In this document: piece by piece, positions 51,706 to 60,989 of the stretch
How the letters are laid out: each line of letters begins with the position of its first letter
Numbering within the stretch: position 1 is the stretch's first letter
From: Arthrobacter sp. 135MFCol5.1
Lineage (GTDB): Bacteria > Actinomycetota > Actinomycetes > Actinomycetales > Micrococcaceae
Assembly (NCBI RefSeq): GCF_000374865.1
Contig: NZ_KB895462.1
Span: 1-64,000, forward strand
Direction: 5' to 3'
DNA: 64,000 nt
Notes under the pieces: model-generated
Database searches by the model: none
What the model saw: only the letters and a program-made list of their open reading frames with translations
Told to the model about the DNA's origin: nothing
Translations under genes and position numbers: made by a program

Positions 51706-53031
51706 TTGGCCGTAGTATCAACGCCAGCCACGCTGGAACGTGCCCTGCCGGCCATGGACAACGCGGAAGTGCTGCGCATCCGCAACGACTTCCCCGTGCT
51801 GAACCAGCTGGTCAACGGCCAGCCGCTGGTCTACCTTGACTCCGGCGCCACCTCGCAGAACCCGGTCAGCGTCATCGAAGCCGAACAGGAGTTCTACGAA
51901 CAGCGCAATGCTGCCGTGCACCGCGGCGCACACCATCTTGCGGTGGAGGCCACCGAAGTCTTTGAGGATGCCCGGCAAACCATCGCCGACTTCATCGGGG
52001 CCGGCTATGAAGAGACCATCTGGACCTCGAACGCCACTGAGGGGCTGAACCTCATCAGCTACGCCCTGTCCAACGCCGCCCTTTGGGCTGCCCAAGGCCG
52101 CGGCGATCGCGGCCTGCGGGAACTGGCGCTGGGGCCCGGCGACGAGATCGTGGTGACGGAGATGGAGCACCACGCCAACCTTATTCCGTGGCAGGAGCTG
52201 GCTTTCCGTACCGGGGCGACGCTCCGGCATATTCCCATCGATGACGACGGCAGCCTGCGCATGGACGCTGCGGCCTCAGTCATCGGACCCCGGACAAAGG
52301 TCCTGGCCTTCACCCATGCCTCCAACGTGCTGGGCATCATCAACCCGGTGCAGGAATTGACGGCCCTGGGCCGCGCCGCCGGCGCCCTCGTGGTCCTGGA
52401 CGCCTGCCAGTCCGCCCCGCACCTGCCCTTGAACGTCAAGAAACTGGACGTGGACTTCGCGGTCCTCTCGGGCCACAAAATGCTCGCCCCCACGGGCATC
52501 GGCGTGCTGTACGGACGGCAGGAACTGCTGGACATCCTGCCGCCGTTCCTGACCGGCGGATCCATGATCACCACCGTCACCATGGAGCGGGCAGAGTACC
52601 TGCCGGCACCACAACGCTTCGAAGCCGGTACCCAGCGCATCTCCCAGGCCGTGGCATTGGCCGCCGCGGCCAACTACCTCACCGAGACCGGGCTGGACCG
52701 GATCCACGCCTGGGAGTCCGAACTCGGCCAGCGCATGGTGGTGGGCCTTGAGGCCATTCCCGGTGTCAGGGTCCTTGGCCCGGCCGCAGGCAGGGAGCGG
52801 ATCGGCCTTGCCGCGTTCGACGTCGAAGGCGTCCACGCCCACGACGTCGGGCAATTCCTGGACTCCCGCGGGATCGCCGTGCGCGTCGGGCACCACTGCG
52901 CCCAGCCGTTGCACCGGCGGCTGGGACTGACCGCCACCACCCGCGCCAGCGCCTACCTGTACAACACCACCGACGACGTGGACCGCTTCCTTGAAGCCGT
53001 AGCCGGCGTCAGGGCCTACTTCCGCGCCTAG
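51706..53031 (+). CDS. sufS: SufS-type cysteine desulfurase
   Basis: SufS takes sulfur from cysteine for Fe-S cluster assembly, a PLP enzyme. The 441-residue class V aminotransferase-fold protein has PLP lysine K258 (LSGHKMLAP), catalytic C398 (RVGHHCAQPLHRRLG) and YLDSGATSQNP near the N-terminus, all group II (SufS) features. I place the start at TTG 51706, because AAGGAG (51694-51699) lies 6 nt upstream; the family core begins about 27 residues later at LRIRNDFPVL. sufU follows after 23 bp. The rest of the Suf operon (sufBCD) is not in the window. Confidence 0.93.
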   Translation: MAVVSTPATLERALPAMDNAEVLRIRNDFPVLNQLVNGQPLVYLDSGATSQNPVSVIEAEQEFYEQRNAAVHRGAHHLAVEATEVFEDARQTIADFIGAGYEETIWTSNATEGLNLISYALSNAALWAAQGRGDRGLRELALGPGDEIVVTEMEHHANLIPWQELAFRTGATLRHIPIDDDGSLRMDAAASVIGPRTKVLAFTHASNVLGIINPVQELTALGRAAGALVVLDACQSAPHLPLNVKKLDVDFAVLSGHKMLAPTGIGVLYGRQELLDILPPFLTGGSMITTVTMERAEYLPAPQRFEAGTQRISQAVALAAAANYLTETGLDRIHAWESELGQRMVVGLEAIPGVRVLGPAAGRERIGLAAFDVEGVHAHDVGQFLDSRGIAVRVGHHCAQPLHRRLGLTATTRASAYLYNTTDDVDRFLEAVAGVRAYFRA

Positions 53032-53054
53032 CGGAGAACACGAAGGGTGACACC

Positions 53055-53504
53055 ATGAGCCTCGACCAGTTGTACCAGCAGATCATCCTGGACCATTCCA
53101 AGGCCCGCCACGGCAGCGGGCTGGCCGCCACCGATGCCCCGGCCGGCGCGGCAACAGGCCAGTCCCACCAGCTCAACCCGGTATGCGGAGACGAAGTCAC
53201 CCTGCGGCTGGCGGTGCAGGACGGCAAGGTGGTCCAGGTGGCGTGGGACGGAGCCGGTTGCTCCATTTCCATGGCCTCGGCGTCGGTTCTCTCCGAACTC
53301 GCCGACGGCATGACCGTTGCCGAACTGCACCAGGTGATCGAGAGCTTCCGCGAGGTGCTCCGCTCACGCGGCAAGGTCCAGGCCGATCCCGAACTGCTGG
53401 GGGACGCCGCTGCCTTCGAGGGGGTTGCCCGCTACGCGGCCCGGGTCAAGTGCGCCATGATCTCCTGGGTGGCGGCGGAGGACGCGCTCAACCAGGCGGC
53501 ATAA
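53055..53504 (+). CDS. sufU: SufU sulfur-transfer protein
   Basis: SufU accepts persulfide sulfur from SufS through a zinc-bound cysteine. The 149-residue protein has all three conserved cysteines and the aspartate: C44 and D46 (NPVCGDEVTL), C69 (GAGCSIS) and C133 (RVKCAMISW). LYQQIILDHSKARHGSG at the N-terminus is typical. The SufU-specific insertion before the last third (VLRSRGKVQADPELLGDAAA) separates it from IscU. It follows sufS by 23 bp, so the two are co-expressed. Confidence 0.95.
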   Translation: MSLDQLYQQIILDHSKARHGSGLAATDAPAGAATGQSHQLNPVCGDEVTLRLAVQDGKVVQVAWDGAGCSISMASASVLSELADGMTVAELHQVIESFREVLRSRGKVQADPELLGDAAAFEGVARYAARVKCAMISWVAAEDALNQAA

Positions 53505-53518
53505 CCGCAGGGAACAGA

Positions 53519-53560
53519 ACAGCCCGGGCCTTCCTCGTTCCGGAGGAAGGCCCGGGCTGT
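53519..53560. terminator. 18-bp perfect hairpin after sufU
   Basis: Bases 53519-53536 pair perfectly with 53543-53560 around a GTTCCG loop, between sufU and the convergent SCO4848-like gene. It lacks a T-run but should stop transcription from both sides. Confidence 0.75.
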
Positions 53561-53593
53561 GTCATGCCGGAGCCGTGCTGCCGCGCGGAAGGG

Positions 53594-53815
53594 TCAGCCC
53601 AGCAGTCCCAGGACGCCGATGACTGCGGTGGCGAGTCCCAGCACCATGGAGATGCTGACCAGCACCACGTGCACGGTCAGGAATTTGGTGGCCTTGCCGG
53701 CAGTGTCGCGGGCACGGGGATCGTTCATGACCCGGCGCAGGAACTGCGGCCAGACCACCAGCGACCAGACGCCGGCGACAATCAGGACCAGCGCAGCGAA
53801 AACGGGCAGCTCCAT
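53594..53815 (-). CDS. SCO4848 family small membrane protein
   Basis: The 73-residue protein has two membrane helices (about 5-24 and 45-70) and a short cytoplasmic loop with WPQFLRRVMNDPRARD, the hallmark of the SCO4848 family of Streptomyces and related genera. No function is known. It lies 3 bp after the DUF2505 stop on the same strand. Confidence 0.82.
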   Translation of the reverse strand: MELPVFAALVLIVAGVWSLVVWPQFLRRVMNDPRARDTAGKATKFLTVHVVLVSISMVLGLATAVIGVLGLLG

Positions 53816-53818
53816 GTA

Positions 53819-54316
53819 CTAGTGGCTTTCCAGCCAGGCCTGCGCCTGCGTGGCCTGCAGGTTCAAGGCCTTGGCCACCATGGGCTCGGCGGCATCGGCG
53901 ATCTTGCCGCCCAGGAACGGAACGGAGGACTTCACGGCGCCCTCAAGCTCCACCCGGGTTCCACCGGCGTCGGCCACCAGCCGCTGCACGGCCGTGACAT
54001 CCACCGGGGCGCCGGCGATCTTCAGCGAGATGTTGCTCTGGCGGGAGCCATCAGCGGCGGGGGCGTCCCAGTTTTCCACCTGGGTCACTTTGAGGTGCTC
54101 ACCGACAAACTTGCGGGCAATCTCGGGCAGCCGGGTGGTGGGCAACGTCCGCACCGACGTGGCGCTGAACGCCCCGGCGGTGTCGCCGTCGACCTTGAAG
54201 GACTCCAGTTCGCCGCCCACCAGCCGGCTGACGTGGCGCTGGAAATCCTCGTTCACCAGCACAGCGGCAACGCTGTCAACGGAGTGCGGAAGGGTGGTGG
54301 TTGCGCTCAGCGCCAT
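53819..54316 (-). CDS. DUF2505 family protein
   Basis: The 165-residue protein fits DUF2505, a START/SRPBCC-like fold of actinobacteria. The core begins at once (LSATTTLPHSVDSVAAVLVN) and includes GGTRVELEGAVKSSVPFLGG near the C-terminus. There is no signal or membrane segment. ATG 54316 follows a full AGGAGG, which fixes the start. It is likely co-transcribed with the SCO4848-like gene. Confidence 0.85.
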   Translation of the reverse strand: MALSATTTLPHSVDSVAAVLVNEDFQRHVSRLVGGELESFKVDGDTAGAFSATSVRTLPTTRLPEIARKFVGEHLKVTQVENWDAPAADGSRQSNISLKIAGAPVDVTAVQRLVADAGGTRVELEGAVKSSVPFLGGKIADAAEPMVAKALNLQATQAQAWLESH

Positions 54317-54360
54317 GGGTCCTCCTGGGACGTCGGGAAAGGATTTACGCCTCCAACATC

Positions 54361-55866
54361 CTACGGGGTCACCTCTGCGCGCTCCGCATCGGCCAGTTTT
54401 TGGGCTGCCGCGGTGATGTTCCGGGCCATGGCCGGGAAGATCAGGCTGTGGAAGGGAAGTACGGCCAGCCAGTAGAGCCGTCCGCTCAAACCCTTCGGGA
54501 AGAAAATGGCCCGCTGCCGGTACCGGCTGCCTCCGCCGTCCGGCTCCACGGAGAGCTCCAGCCAGGCACGGCCGGGCGCGCGCATTTCTGCCCGCAGCCG
54601 GAGCAGCCTGCCGCGGTCGATCCGCTCCACCCGCCACCAGTCCACCACCTCGCCGGCGGCCAAGGAGTGCGGGTGCCGGCGGCCCCGCAGCAGCCCGGCG
54701 CCGCCGGTCAATTTATCCAGCCAGCCCCGCACCTGCCAGGCCAAGGGCAGCGAGTACCAGCCGTTGCGGCCGCCGATCCCCTCGATGATGGTCCAGACGT
54801 GCGCCGGGTCCACGTCTCCGTGGAACGTCCGTTCGTCGATGTAGACCTTGTGCCCGGCCCACTCGGGGTCGCTGGGCAGCGGGTCTGAATCCGCGCCGGC
54901 GTTCGCCCACGTGGTCTCCACCTGGCCGTCCCGTTCCTTGCCCAGCGCCAAGGCCACCGCGGTGCGGTAGGGCGTGAGGCCGCCGTCGGGCTGCGGAATG
55001 AACTGGTCGATGTCGTGCTCGTTGGACACGGCGTCATGTTGCAACGACTGGACCAGGGGGACCGCCATGGACCATGGGATGGGGGTTGTCAGGGCCACCC
55101 ACATGCCGGCCAGCTTGGGCGCCGGCACAGGCAGCGCCAACACCACCCGGTAAGGCAGGCCGGCCACGGCTGAATACTCCTGCATCATCTTGGCGTAGGT
55201 CAGCACCTGCCGGCAGCCTATGTCGAAGGTCCGGTTGATGGGACCCTCCAGCGACGCCGCAGCCACCAGGTAATAGAGCACATCGCGGACGGCGATGGCT
55301 TCGATCCGGTTGCGCACCCAGCTTGGTGCGGGCATGAGGGGCAGCGTCTCGGACAGGTGCCGGATCATTTCGAAGGAAGCGGAGCCGGAACCGATCACCA
55401 CGCCCGCCTGGTACACGATCGAATCCACCGGGCTGTCCAGGAAGACCTTGCCCACGGCCTCGCGTGAGCGCATGTGGGTGGACAGCTCCACCCCCTTCGG
55501 GTGCAGGCCGCCCAGGTAGACAATCCGGTGGACGCCCGCCGCCGTGGCAGCATCCGCCGCCGTCCGGGCCATCGCCTTTTCCTTCGCCTCGAAACCGGCC
55601 CCTGCCGCCATGGAGTGCACCAGGTAGTAGAAGACGTCGACGCCGGTAAGGGCTGCGCGGAGGGCGTCGCCGTCGTCAAGGCTGCTTTCCACCACGTCCA
55701 CCTCGGTGCGCCAGGGCACACCGGCGATCTTGTTGGGGGAGCGGACCAGGACCTTGACCGTATGGCCCGCTTCCAGCAGCCGTGGCACGAGCCGGCCGCC
55801 GATGTACCCGGTGGCACCGGTGACAAGGACGGTCTTTGATGTAGGCCGGGCAGTCATTTCGCTCAT
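54361..55866 (-). CDS. SDR-type NAD(P)-binding protein with DUF2867 domain
   Basis: The 501-residue protein has an N-terminal Rossmann domain of the atypical SDR/YbjT type (VLVTGATGYIGGRLVPRLL, residues 13-31; YLVHSMAAG; IVYLGGLHP). A C-terminal DUF2867 domain (about 330-490) holds WWRVERIDRGRLLRLRAEMR and LYWLAVLPFHSLIFPAMARN. This two-domain plan is widespread in actinobacteria with no defined substrate. ATG 55866 is preceded by AGGAG; the much longer open frame upstream is antisense to mfd and is not real. It is divergent from mfd. Confidence 0.87.
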   Translation of the reverse strand: MSEMTARPTSKTVLVTGATGYIGGRLVPRLLEAGHTVKVLVRSPNKIAGVPWRTEVDVVESSLDDGDALRAALTGVDVFYYLVHSMAAGAGFEAKEKAMARTAADAATAAGVHRIVYLGGLHPKGVELSTHMRSREAVGKVFLDSPVDSIVYQAGVVIGSGSASFEMIRHLSETLPLMPAPSWVRNRIEAIAVRDVLYYLVAAASLEGPINRTFDIGCRQVLTYAKMMQEYSAVAGLPYRVVLALPVPAPKLAGMWVALTTPIPWSMAVPLVQSLQHDAVSNEHDIDQFIPQPDGGLTPYRTAVALALGKERDGQVETTWANAGADSDPLPSDPEWAGHKVYIDERTFHGDVDPAHVWTIIEGIGGRNGWYSLPLAWQVRGWLDKLTGGAGLLRGRRHPHSLAAGEVVDWWRVERIDRGRLLRLRAEMRAPGRAWLELSVEPDGGGSRYRQRAIFFPKGLSGRLYWLAVLPFHSLIFPAMARNITAAAQKLADAERAEVTP

Positions 55867-55993
55867 ACTGGCTCCTGTTCGTCCCTTGTGGTTCGGAGCG
55901 GCGGCTTGTCCGGACGGCTGCTCCGACGCCGAATGCGATGGCACTGCCAGCCTAGGCCCGCAATCGCGGGACTGCCATGTCGGTCCCGCGCGG

Positions 55994-55999
55994 TAGGCT
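55994..55999 (+). promoter_or_regulatory. TAGGCT -10-like box upstream of mfd
   Basis: TAGGCT lies 80 nt before the mfd ATG in the divergent spacer, so this transcript would have a leader. Confidence 0.35.
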
Positions 56000-56079
56000 G
56001 GAAGTTCCCCGGGATTCGCAGCGAATTTCGGGTTTTCGCGTTGCCTGCGATTTTGATGAACAGCACAGGAGCTACTGCC

Positions 56080-59000
56080 ATGAGTCTTTCCGGCCAGTCC
56101 GCCGCCGGCACGTCCAGCACCGGCAAAACCCGCGCCGGCACGTCCGGCGCGGTCCCCACGCTGGATGGCCTGCGCCGTGCCTTGGAGCCGGACCGGACAT
56201 TCGGCCGGGTCCGGGCCGAGGCCGCACGGGGCTTCGAGGTCCGTGGACAGGATTACCAGATCAGCGCCCCTGCGGGCTTGAGGCCCGTGCTGCTGGCGGA
56301 GATGGCAGACGGCCTGGCAGCAGCGGCGGACAGCGGTGAACCGGGCGTTGTGCTTGCCGTGACCGCCACGGGCAGGGAAGCCGAGGACCTCGCCGCGGCC
56401 CTGCGCGCGTACCTGCCGGCGGACACCGTGGCCGAGTTCCCCAGCTGGGAGACCCTTCCGCACGAGCGGCTCTCGCCGCGCTCGGATACCGTGGGCCGCC
56501 GGCTCTCGGTCCTTCGCCGCCTGGCCCATCCGGAAAGTTCGACGACGGCCCGGCTGCGCGTCGTCGTCGCGCCCGTCCGCGCCGTGGTCCAGCCGGTGGT
56601 GGCCGGCCTGGGGGACCTGGTTCCGGTCACGTTGAAAGTGGGCCAGGAGGTACCGTTTTCCGATGTGGTGAAGAGCCTCGCGGACGCTGCCTACGCCCGC
56701 GTGGACATGGTGACGCACCGGGGCGAATTTGCGGTCCGCGGTGGCATTATCGACGTCTTTCCGCCCACCGAGGACCACCCCATCCGGGTGGAGTTCTTCG
56801 GGGACGAAGTGGACCAGATGCGCTGGTTCGCCGTTGCCGACCAGCGATCGCTGTCTGCCCCGGGCATCCACCACCCCGCGGAACTGCATGCGCCGCCGTG
56901 CCGGGAAATCCTCATCACGCCGTCCGTGATGTCCCGCGCCGCCACGCTGAAGGCCCAGCTGCCGGCCGCGGCGGACATGCTCGAAAAGATTGCCGGCGGC
57001 ATCGCCGTGGAAGGCATGGAATCCCTGGCCCCGGTGCTGGTGGACGCGATGGTGCCGTTCGTGGACCAGCTGCCCGCCGATTCCATCGCGGTGGTCATCG
57101 AGCCCGAGAAGGTGCGCACCCGCGCCCACGACCTCGCCGCCACCAACGAGGAGTTCCTCGAGGCGGCCTGGTCCACGGCTTCGGACGGCGGGACGGCCCC
57201 CCTTGACCTCAGCTCCCAGGCCAGTGCGGCGCTGCACTCGGCGAGCTTCCGGTCGCTGGCCGAAACCCGCGCGTCCGCCCTGGGGCACGGGGTCTCCTGG
57301 TGGTCAATCACCTCCCTGGCCCAGGACGCGGAGTTGCTCCCCGAGATCGACGTATTGAACCTGCATGCCCGCGAACCCCGCGGCTACCAGGGCGATGTGG
57401 CGGAAATGATGGAGTTCATCGGCTCACATGTCCGCGACCAGTGGCGCATCGTGGTGGCTACCGAAGGTCCCGGCCCGGCCCAGCGCCTGGCCGAGCTCTT
57501 CCATGACGCGGACATTCCGTGCGCCCGGGTGGACAGCCTGGACCACGAACCCCAGGCGGGCATCATCGAAGTGACCACCGCCGCCGTCGGCCGCGGTTTT
57601 GTCCTTGACGGGCTTAAACTGGGCCTGCTGACGGAGGCCGACCTCCTGGGCCGGACTTCTGCCGGGTCCACCAAGGACATGCGGCGGATGCCCTCCAAAC
57701 GGCGCAATGCGGTTGACCCGCTGCAGCTGGTGGCCGGGGACCATGTGGTGCACGAACAGCATGGCATCGGCCGGTTCGTGGAACTGATCCAGCGGAAGGT
57801 GGCCGGCGGCGGCGACGGGGTGCGGGAGTACCTGGTCCTGGAGTACGCGCCGGCCAAGCGCGGGGCGCCCGGCGACCGCTTGTTCGTCCCCACGGACCAG
57901 CTGGACCAGGTGACCCGCTACGTGGGCGGTGACGCTCCGGTGCTAAGCAAGATGGGCGGCGCCGACTGGGCCAGCACCAAGTCCAAGGCCCGGAAGGCCG
58001 TCAAGGAGATCGCCGGTGAACTGATCCGGCTCTACTCGGCCCGGATGGCCTCCCGCGGCCACGCGTTCGCCCCGGATACGCCCTGGCAGCGGGAACTGGA
58101 GGAGGCCTTCCCGTACGTGGAGACTCCCGACCAGCTCACCACCATCAACGAGGTCAAGGCGGACATGGAACGGGAGATCCCCATGGACCGCCTGGTCTCC
58201 GGCGACGTCGGCTACGGCAAGACCGAGATTGCGGTGCGGGCGGCGTTCAAGGCTGTCCAGGACGGCAAGCAGGTGGCCGTGCTGGTGCCCACCACCCTGC
58301 TCGCGCAGCAGCACTATGAGACGTTCACCGAACGGTTCTCCGGCTTCCCGCTGCGGGTCAAGCCGCTGTCCCGCTTCCAGGCTGCCAAGGAGGCCAAGGA
58401 GACGGCCGAGGGCGTGAAGAACGGCACGGTGGACGTGGTGATCGGCACGCACCGGCTGCTCTCCAAGGATTTCGAGTTCAAGGACCTTGGCCTGGTGATC
58501 GTGGACGAGGAGCAGCGGTTCGGCGTCGAGCACAAGGAAGCGCTGAAGAAGATGCGCACCAACGTGGACGTCCTGGCCATGAGCGCCACCCCGATTCCGC
58601 GCACCCTGGAGATGTCCCTGACCGGCATCCGGGAAACGTCCACCCTGGCCACCCCGCCGGAGGAACGGCACCCGGTGCTGACCTATGTGGGCCCGTACAC
58701 GGACAAGCAGACCTCCGCCGCGATCCGCCGCGAACTGATGCGCGAAGGACAGGTGTTCTTCGTCCACAACCGGGTCTCCACGATTGAACGCACCGCCGCG
58801 AAGATCCGCGAACTTGTGCCGGAGGCGCGCGTGGAGGTGGCGCACGGCAAGATGTCCGAGAGCCGGCTGGAGCAGATCATCGTGGACTTCTGGGAGAAGC
58901 GGTTCGATGTCCTGGTCTGCACCACCATCATCGAGACCGGGCTGGACATCTCCAACGCCAACACCCTGATCGTCGATGGCGCGGACAAGTACGGCCTGTC

Positions 59001-59775
59001 CCAGCTGCATCAGCTCCGCGGCCGGGTGGGCCGTGGCCGGGAGCGCGCCTACGCCTACTTCCTCTACCCCTCGGAAAAGCCGCTGGGCGAGGTGGCCCTG
59101 GAGCGGCTCAAAGCTGTGGCCGCGCACAACGAACTGGGCGCCGGCATGCAGCTGGCCATGAAGGACCTGGAGATCCGTGGCGCCGGCAACCTGCTGGGCG
59201 GTGAACAGTCCGGGCACATCCAGGGGGTGGGCTTCGACCTGTACATCCGCCTGGTGGGCGAGGCCGTGGCGGACTTCCGCGGCGAAGCCGAAGAGAAGGC
59301 TGCGGAGATGAAGATCGAACTGCCTGTCAACGCGCACCTGCCGCACGACTACGTCCCCGGCGAGCGGCTGCGCCTGGAGGCCTACCGGAAGCTCGCCTCC
59401 GCGGTCACCAACGAGGCCATCGACGAGGTCATGGCGGAACTCGTGGACCGTTACGGCGAACTGCCGCTCCCGGCGCAGAACCTTGTGGCCGTGGCCAGGT
59501 TCCGGGTGGGTGCACGCGAGGCCGGCCTGACCGACGTCGCGCTGCAGGGCAACTTCATCAAGTTCTCCCCGGCCACCCTGCCGGAATCCAAGGTGATGCG
59601 ACTGAACCGCATGTACCCGGGCGCCCAATCCAAGCCCGCCCTGGACGCCGTCCTCATCCCCAAACCGAAAACCGCACGGATCGGCGGCCGGGACCTGCAG
59701 GACGCCGAGATCCTCGACTGGGCCAACGGCGTGATCCGGAACATCTTCTCCGATGCTCCCCTGACCGTCGGTTAG
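56080..59775 (+). CDS. mfd: Transcription-repair coupling factor
   Basis: Mfd removes stalled RNA polymerase from lesions and recruits UvrA. The 1231-residue protein has the UvrB-like N-terminal part (about 30-400) and the RNA-polymerase-interacting CarD-like domain near 553-620 (DHVVHEQHGIGRFVEL). The RecG-like helicase motor follows: Walker A GDVGYGKTE with K714, VDEEQRFGV with D809, SATPIPRTL and RGRVGRGRE. It ends in the TRCF C-terminal domain. ATG 56080 is preceded by AGGAG; ATG 56056 is an alternative eight codons upstream. Gene order with glmU, prs, rplY and pth is conserved in actinobacteria. Confidence 0.97.
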   Translation: MSLSGQSAAGTSSTGKTRAGTSGAVPTLDGLRRALEPDRTFGRVRAEAARGFEVRGQDYQISAPAGLRPVLLAEMADGLAAAADSGEPGVVLAVTATGREAEDLAAALRAYLPADTVAEFPSWETLPHERLSPRSDTVGRRLSVLRRLAHPESSTTARLRVVVAPVRAVVQPVVAGLGDLVPVTLKVGQEVPFSDVVKSLADAAYARVDMVTHRGEFAVRGGIIDVFPPTEDHPIRVEFFGDEVDQMRWFAVADQRSLSAPGIHHPAELHAPPCREILITPSVMSRAATLKAQLPAAADMLEKIAGGIAVEGMESLAPVLVDAMVPFVDQLPADSIAVVIEPEKVRTRAHDLAATNEEFLEAAWSTASDGGTAPLDLSSQASAALHSASFRSLAETRASALGHGVSWWSITSLAQDAELLPEIDVLNLHAREPRGYQGDVAEMMEFIGSHVRDQWRIVVATEGPGPAQRLAELFHDADIPCARVDSLDHEPQAGIIEVTTAAVGRGFVLDGLKLGLLTEADLLGRTSAGSTKDMRRMPSKRRNAVDPLQLVAGDHVVHEQHGIGRFVELIQRKVAGGGDGVREYLVLEYAPAKRGAPGDRLFVPTDQLDQVTRYVGGDAPVLSKMGGADWASTKSKARKAVKEIAGELIRLYSARMASRGHAFAPDTPWQRELEEAFPYVETPDQLTTINEVKADMEREIPMDRLVSGDVGYGKTEIAVRAAFKAVQDGKQVAVLVPTTLLAQQHYETFTERFSGFPLRVKPLSRFQAAKEAKETAEGVKNGTVDVVIGTHRLLSKDFEFKDLGLVIVDEEQRFGVEHKEALKKMRTNVDVLAMSATPIPRTLEMSLTGIRETSTLATPPEERHPVLTYVGPYTDKQTSAAIRRELMREGQVFFVHNRVSTIERTAAKIRELVPEARVEVAHGKMSESRLEQIIVDFWEKRFDVLVCTTIIETGLDISNANTLIVDGADKYGLSQLHQLRGRVGRGRERAYAYFLYPSEKPLGEVALERLKAVAAHNELGAGMQLAMKDLEIRGAGNLLGGEQSGHIQGVGFDLYIRLVGEAVADFRGEAEEKAAEMKIELPVNAHLPHDYVPGERLRLEAYRKLASAVTNEAIDEVMAELVDRYGELPLPAQNLVAVARFRVGAREAGLTDVALQGNFIKFSPATLPESKVMRLNRMYPGAQSKPALDAVLIPKPKTARIGGRDLQDAEILDWANGVIRNIFSDAPLTVG

Positions 59776-59778
59776 GGG

Positions 59779-60594
59779 ATGATGGGAGGACACCACGCCG
59801 CGTCGGGAGCCGCGGCGTGGGTTGCTGTTGCGTCCACGGGACCGTACACGCTGGGCTGGTATCCGCTGGATCCCACCGGCATCCTCATCGGCGGGATGGC
59901 GACGGCGGGCACGGCCCTGGTGTGCGACTGGGACCACCGCTCCAGCACGGTGGCGCACTCGCTCCCGCCGCTGTCCAATGTGATCGCGCGTGGCATCGAG
60001 AACGCCAGCGGCGGCCACCGGCAGGGCACGCATTCCATTGTGGGCGCCGCCCTGTTCGTGTTCCTGGCCGGCCTGGCATCGCAGGTCCATATGGACACCC
60101 CGTGGGGCCGCCTGTCCGTCGGCGCCGGGCTGCTGTGCATGTTCCTGATCAACATCGCGGCCAAGGCGCTGAAACTTTTTCCCAAGAGTGGATTCATCTC
60201 GAACTGGATCTTCGCCCTGGCGATGGCCAGCCTGGTCACGTTCTTCGCGCCGGACCAATGGACCTGGCTGCCCACCTCGATGCTGATCGGAGTGGCGGTC
60301 CATATTGTCGGCGACCTGGTCACCACCGGGGGAGTGCCACTGCTGTGGCCGCTGGTCATCAGGCCACCCCGGCTGCTGCGCCGGCTGCCCCTGCTGCGGA
60401 ACGTCTGGCGCCCCAACGGCGCCCTCTCGGTGCCCCTGCTGGGACGGGCGGGATCCAAGCGGGAGTGGCTGGTGCTGATCCCGGTCAGCGCCTACGCCAT
60501 GGTGGGCATGTCCATGGCCGGCTGGGCCATCGCCAGGGACCACTGGGGCCCGGTGGCCGCCGCCGCGGGGGCTTGGATCAGGCTGTGGTTCTAG
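59779..60594 (+). CDS. Membrane-bound metal-dependent hydrolase, YdjM family
   Basis: The 271-residue protein belongs to the LexA-regulated/YdjM membrane hydrolase family (PF04307). The metal-binding signatures are HHAASG at the N-terminus, DWDHRSSTVAHSLPP and GGHRQGTHS, and later GDLVTTGGVPLLWPL. About five membrane helices follow. The ATG is 4 bp after the mfd stop, so it is co-transcribed with it. In E. coli ydjM is SOS-induced, and linkage to mfd may reflect a repair-related role; this is inference. Confidence 0.85.
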   Translation: MMGGHHAASGAAAWVAVASTGPYTLGWYPLDPTGILIGGMATAGTALVCDWDHRSSTVAHSLPPLSNVIARGIENASGGHRQGTHSIVGAALFVFLAGLASQVHMDTPWGRLSVGAGLLCMFLINIAAKALKLFPKSGFISNWIFALAMASLVTFFAPDQWTWLPTSMLIGVAVHIVGDLVTTGGVPLLWPLVIRPPRLLRRLPLLRNVWRPNGALSVPLLGRAGSKREWLVLIPVSAYAMVGMSMAGWAIARDHWGPVAAAAGAWIRLWF

Positions 60595-60614
60595 CAGCAG
60601 GAAGGCCTCGGGCA

Positions 60615-60665
60615 GCAGACAGCAAAGGACCCCGGACGGCGTGTCCGGGGTCCTTTGCTGTCTGC
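60615..60665. terminator. 23-bp perfect hairpin after the YdjM-like gene
   Basis: Bases 60615-60637 pair perfectly with 60643-60665 around a 5-base loop, the longest perfect stem in the window. It lies 21 bp after the stop codon and just before the convergent 87-codon gene, so it likely serves both. Confidence 0.8.
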
Positions 60666-60672
60666 GTGGGGA

Positions 60673-60936
60673 TCAGTGCTCGCCTGCGGAGTCAGACCGT
60701 CCGAGGATGGTCTGCGGGATCCAGAACGCCAGGGCGAACAGGACCAGGCACACCGCCATCGGCCAGGGGTTGTCCAGGCTGAGGAAGGACAGGGAGTAGA
60801 TGGCGCCCAGGAACAGGGCGAAGCTGACCACGAAAAGGACAGCGCTGGTGGCCGTGTTGTTCTCGTTCTGCGGGGTGCGGACCATGTCCTGGTTCGACGT
60901 CGTGTCCCGGCTGGACGCGTTGATCTTGCTGGACAT
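60673..60936 (-). CDS. Small two-helix membrane protein
   Basis: I do not recognise a named family. The 87-residue protein has a polar, Asn/Ser/Thr-rich N-terminus (1-28), two hydrophobic helices (about 30-50 and 58-77) and a short acidic end. The minus-strand ATG at 60936 is preceded by GAGGAAC. It is a stand-alone gene downstream of deoC on the same strand, 53 bp away. Confidence 0.7.
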   Translation of the reverse strand: MSSKINASSRDTTSNQDMVRTPQNENNTATSAVLFVVSFALFLGAIYSLSFLSLDNPWPMAVCLVLFALAFWIPQTILGRSDSAGEH

Positions 60937-60989
60937 GTGTTCCTCCTCGGCCCCGCGGGGCTTGGTCTGTGGCGGCCGTCCGGTCCCGG

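Noticed and set aside
55867-57288. Extension of the SDR/DUF2867 protein into the mfd region
   Set aside because: It is antisense to mfd; ATG 55866 has a good ribosome binding site and starts directly before the Rossmann motif.
57943-60543. Long minus-strand frame antisense to mfd and the YdjM-like gene
   Set aside because: It spans two real genes on the other strand, has His/Gly/Gln-rich shadow composition and no recognisable domain.
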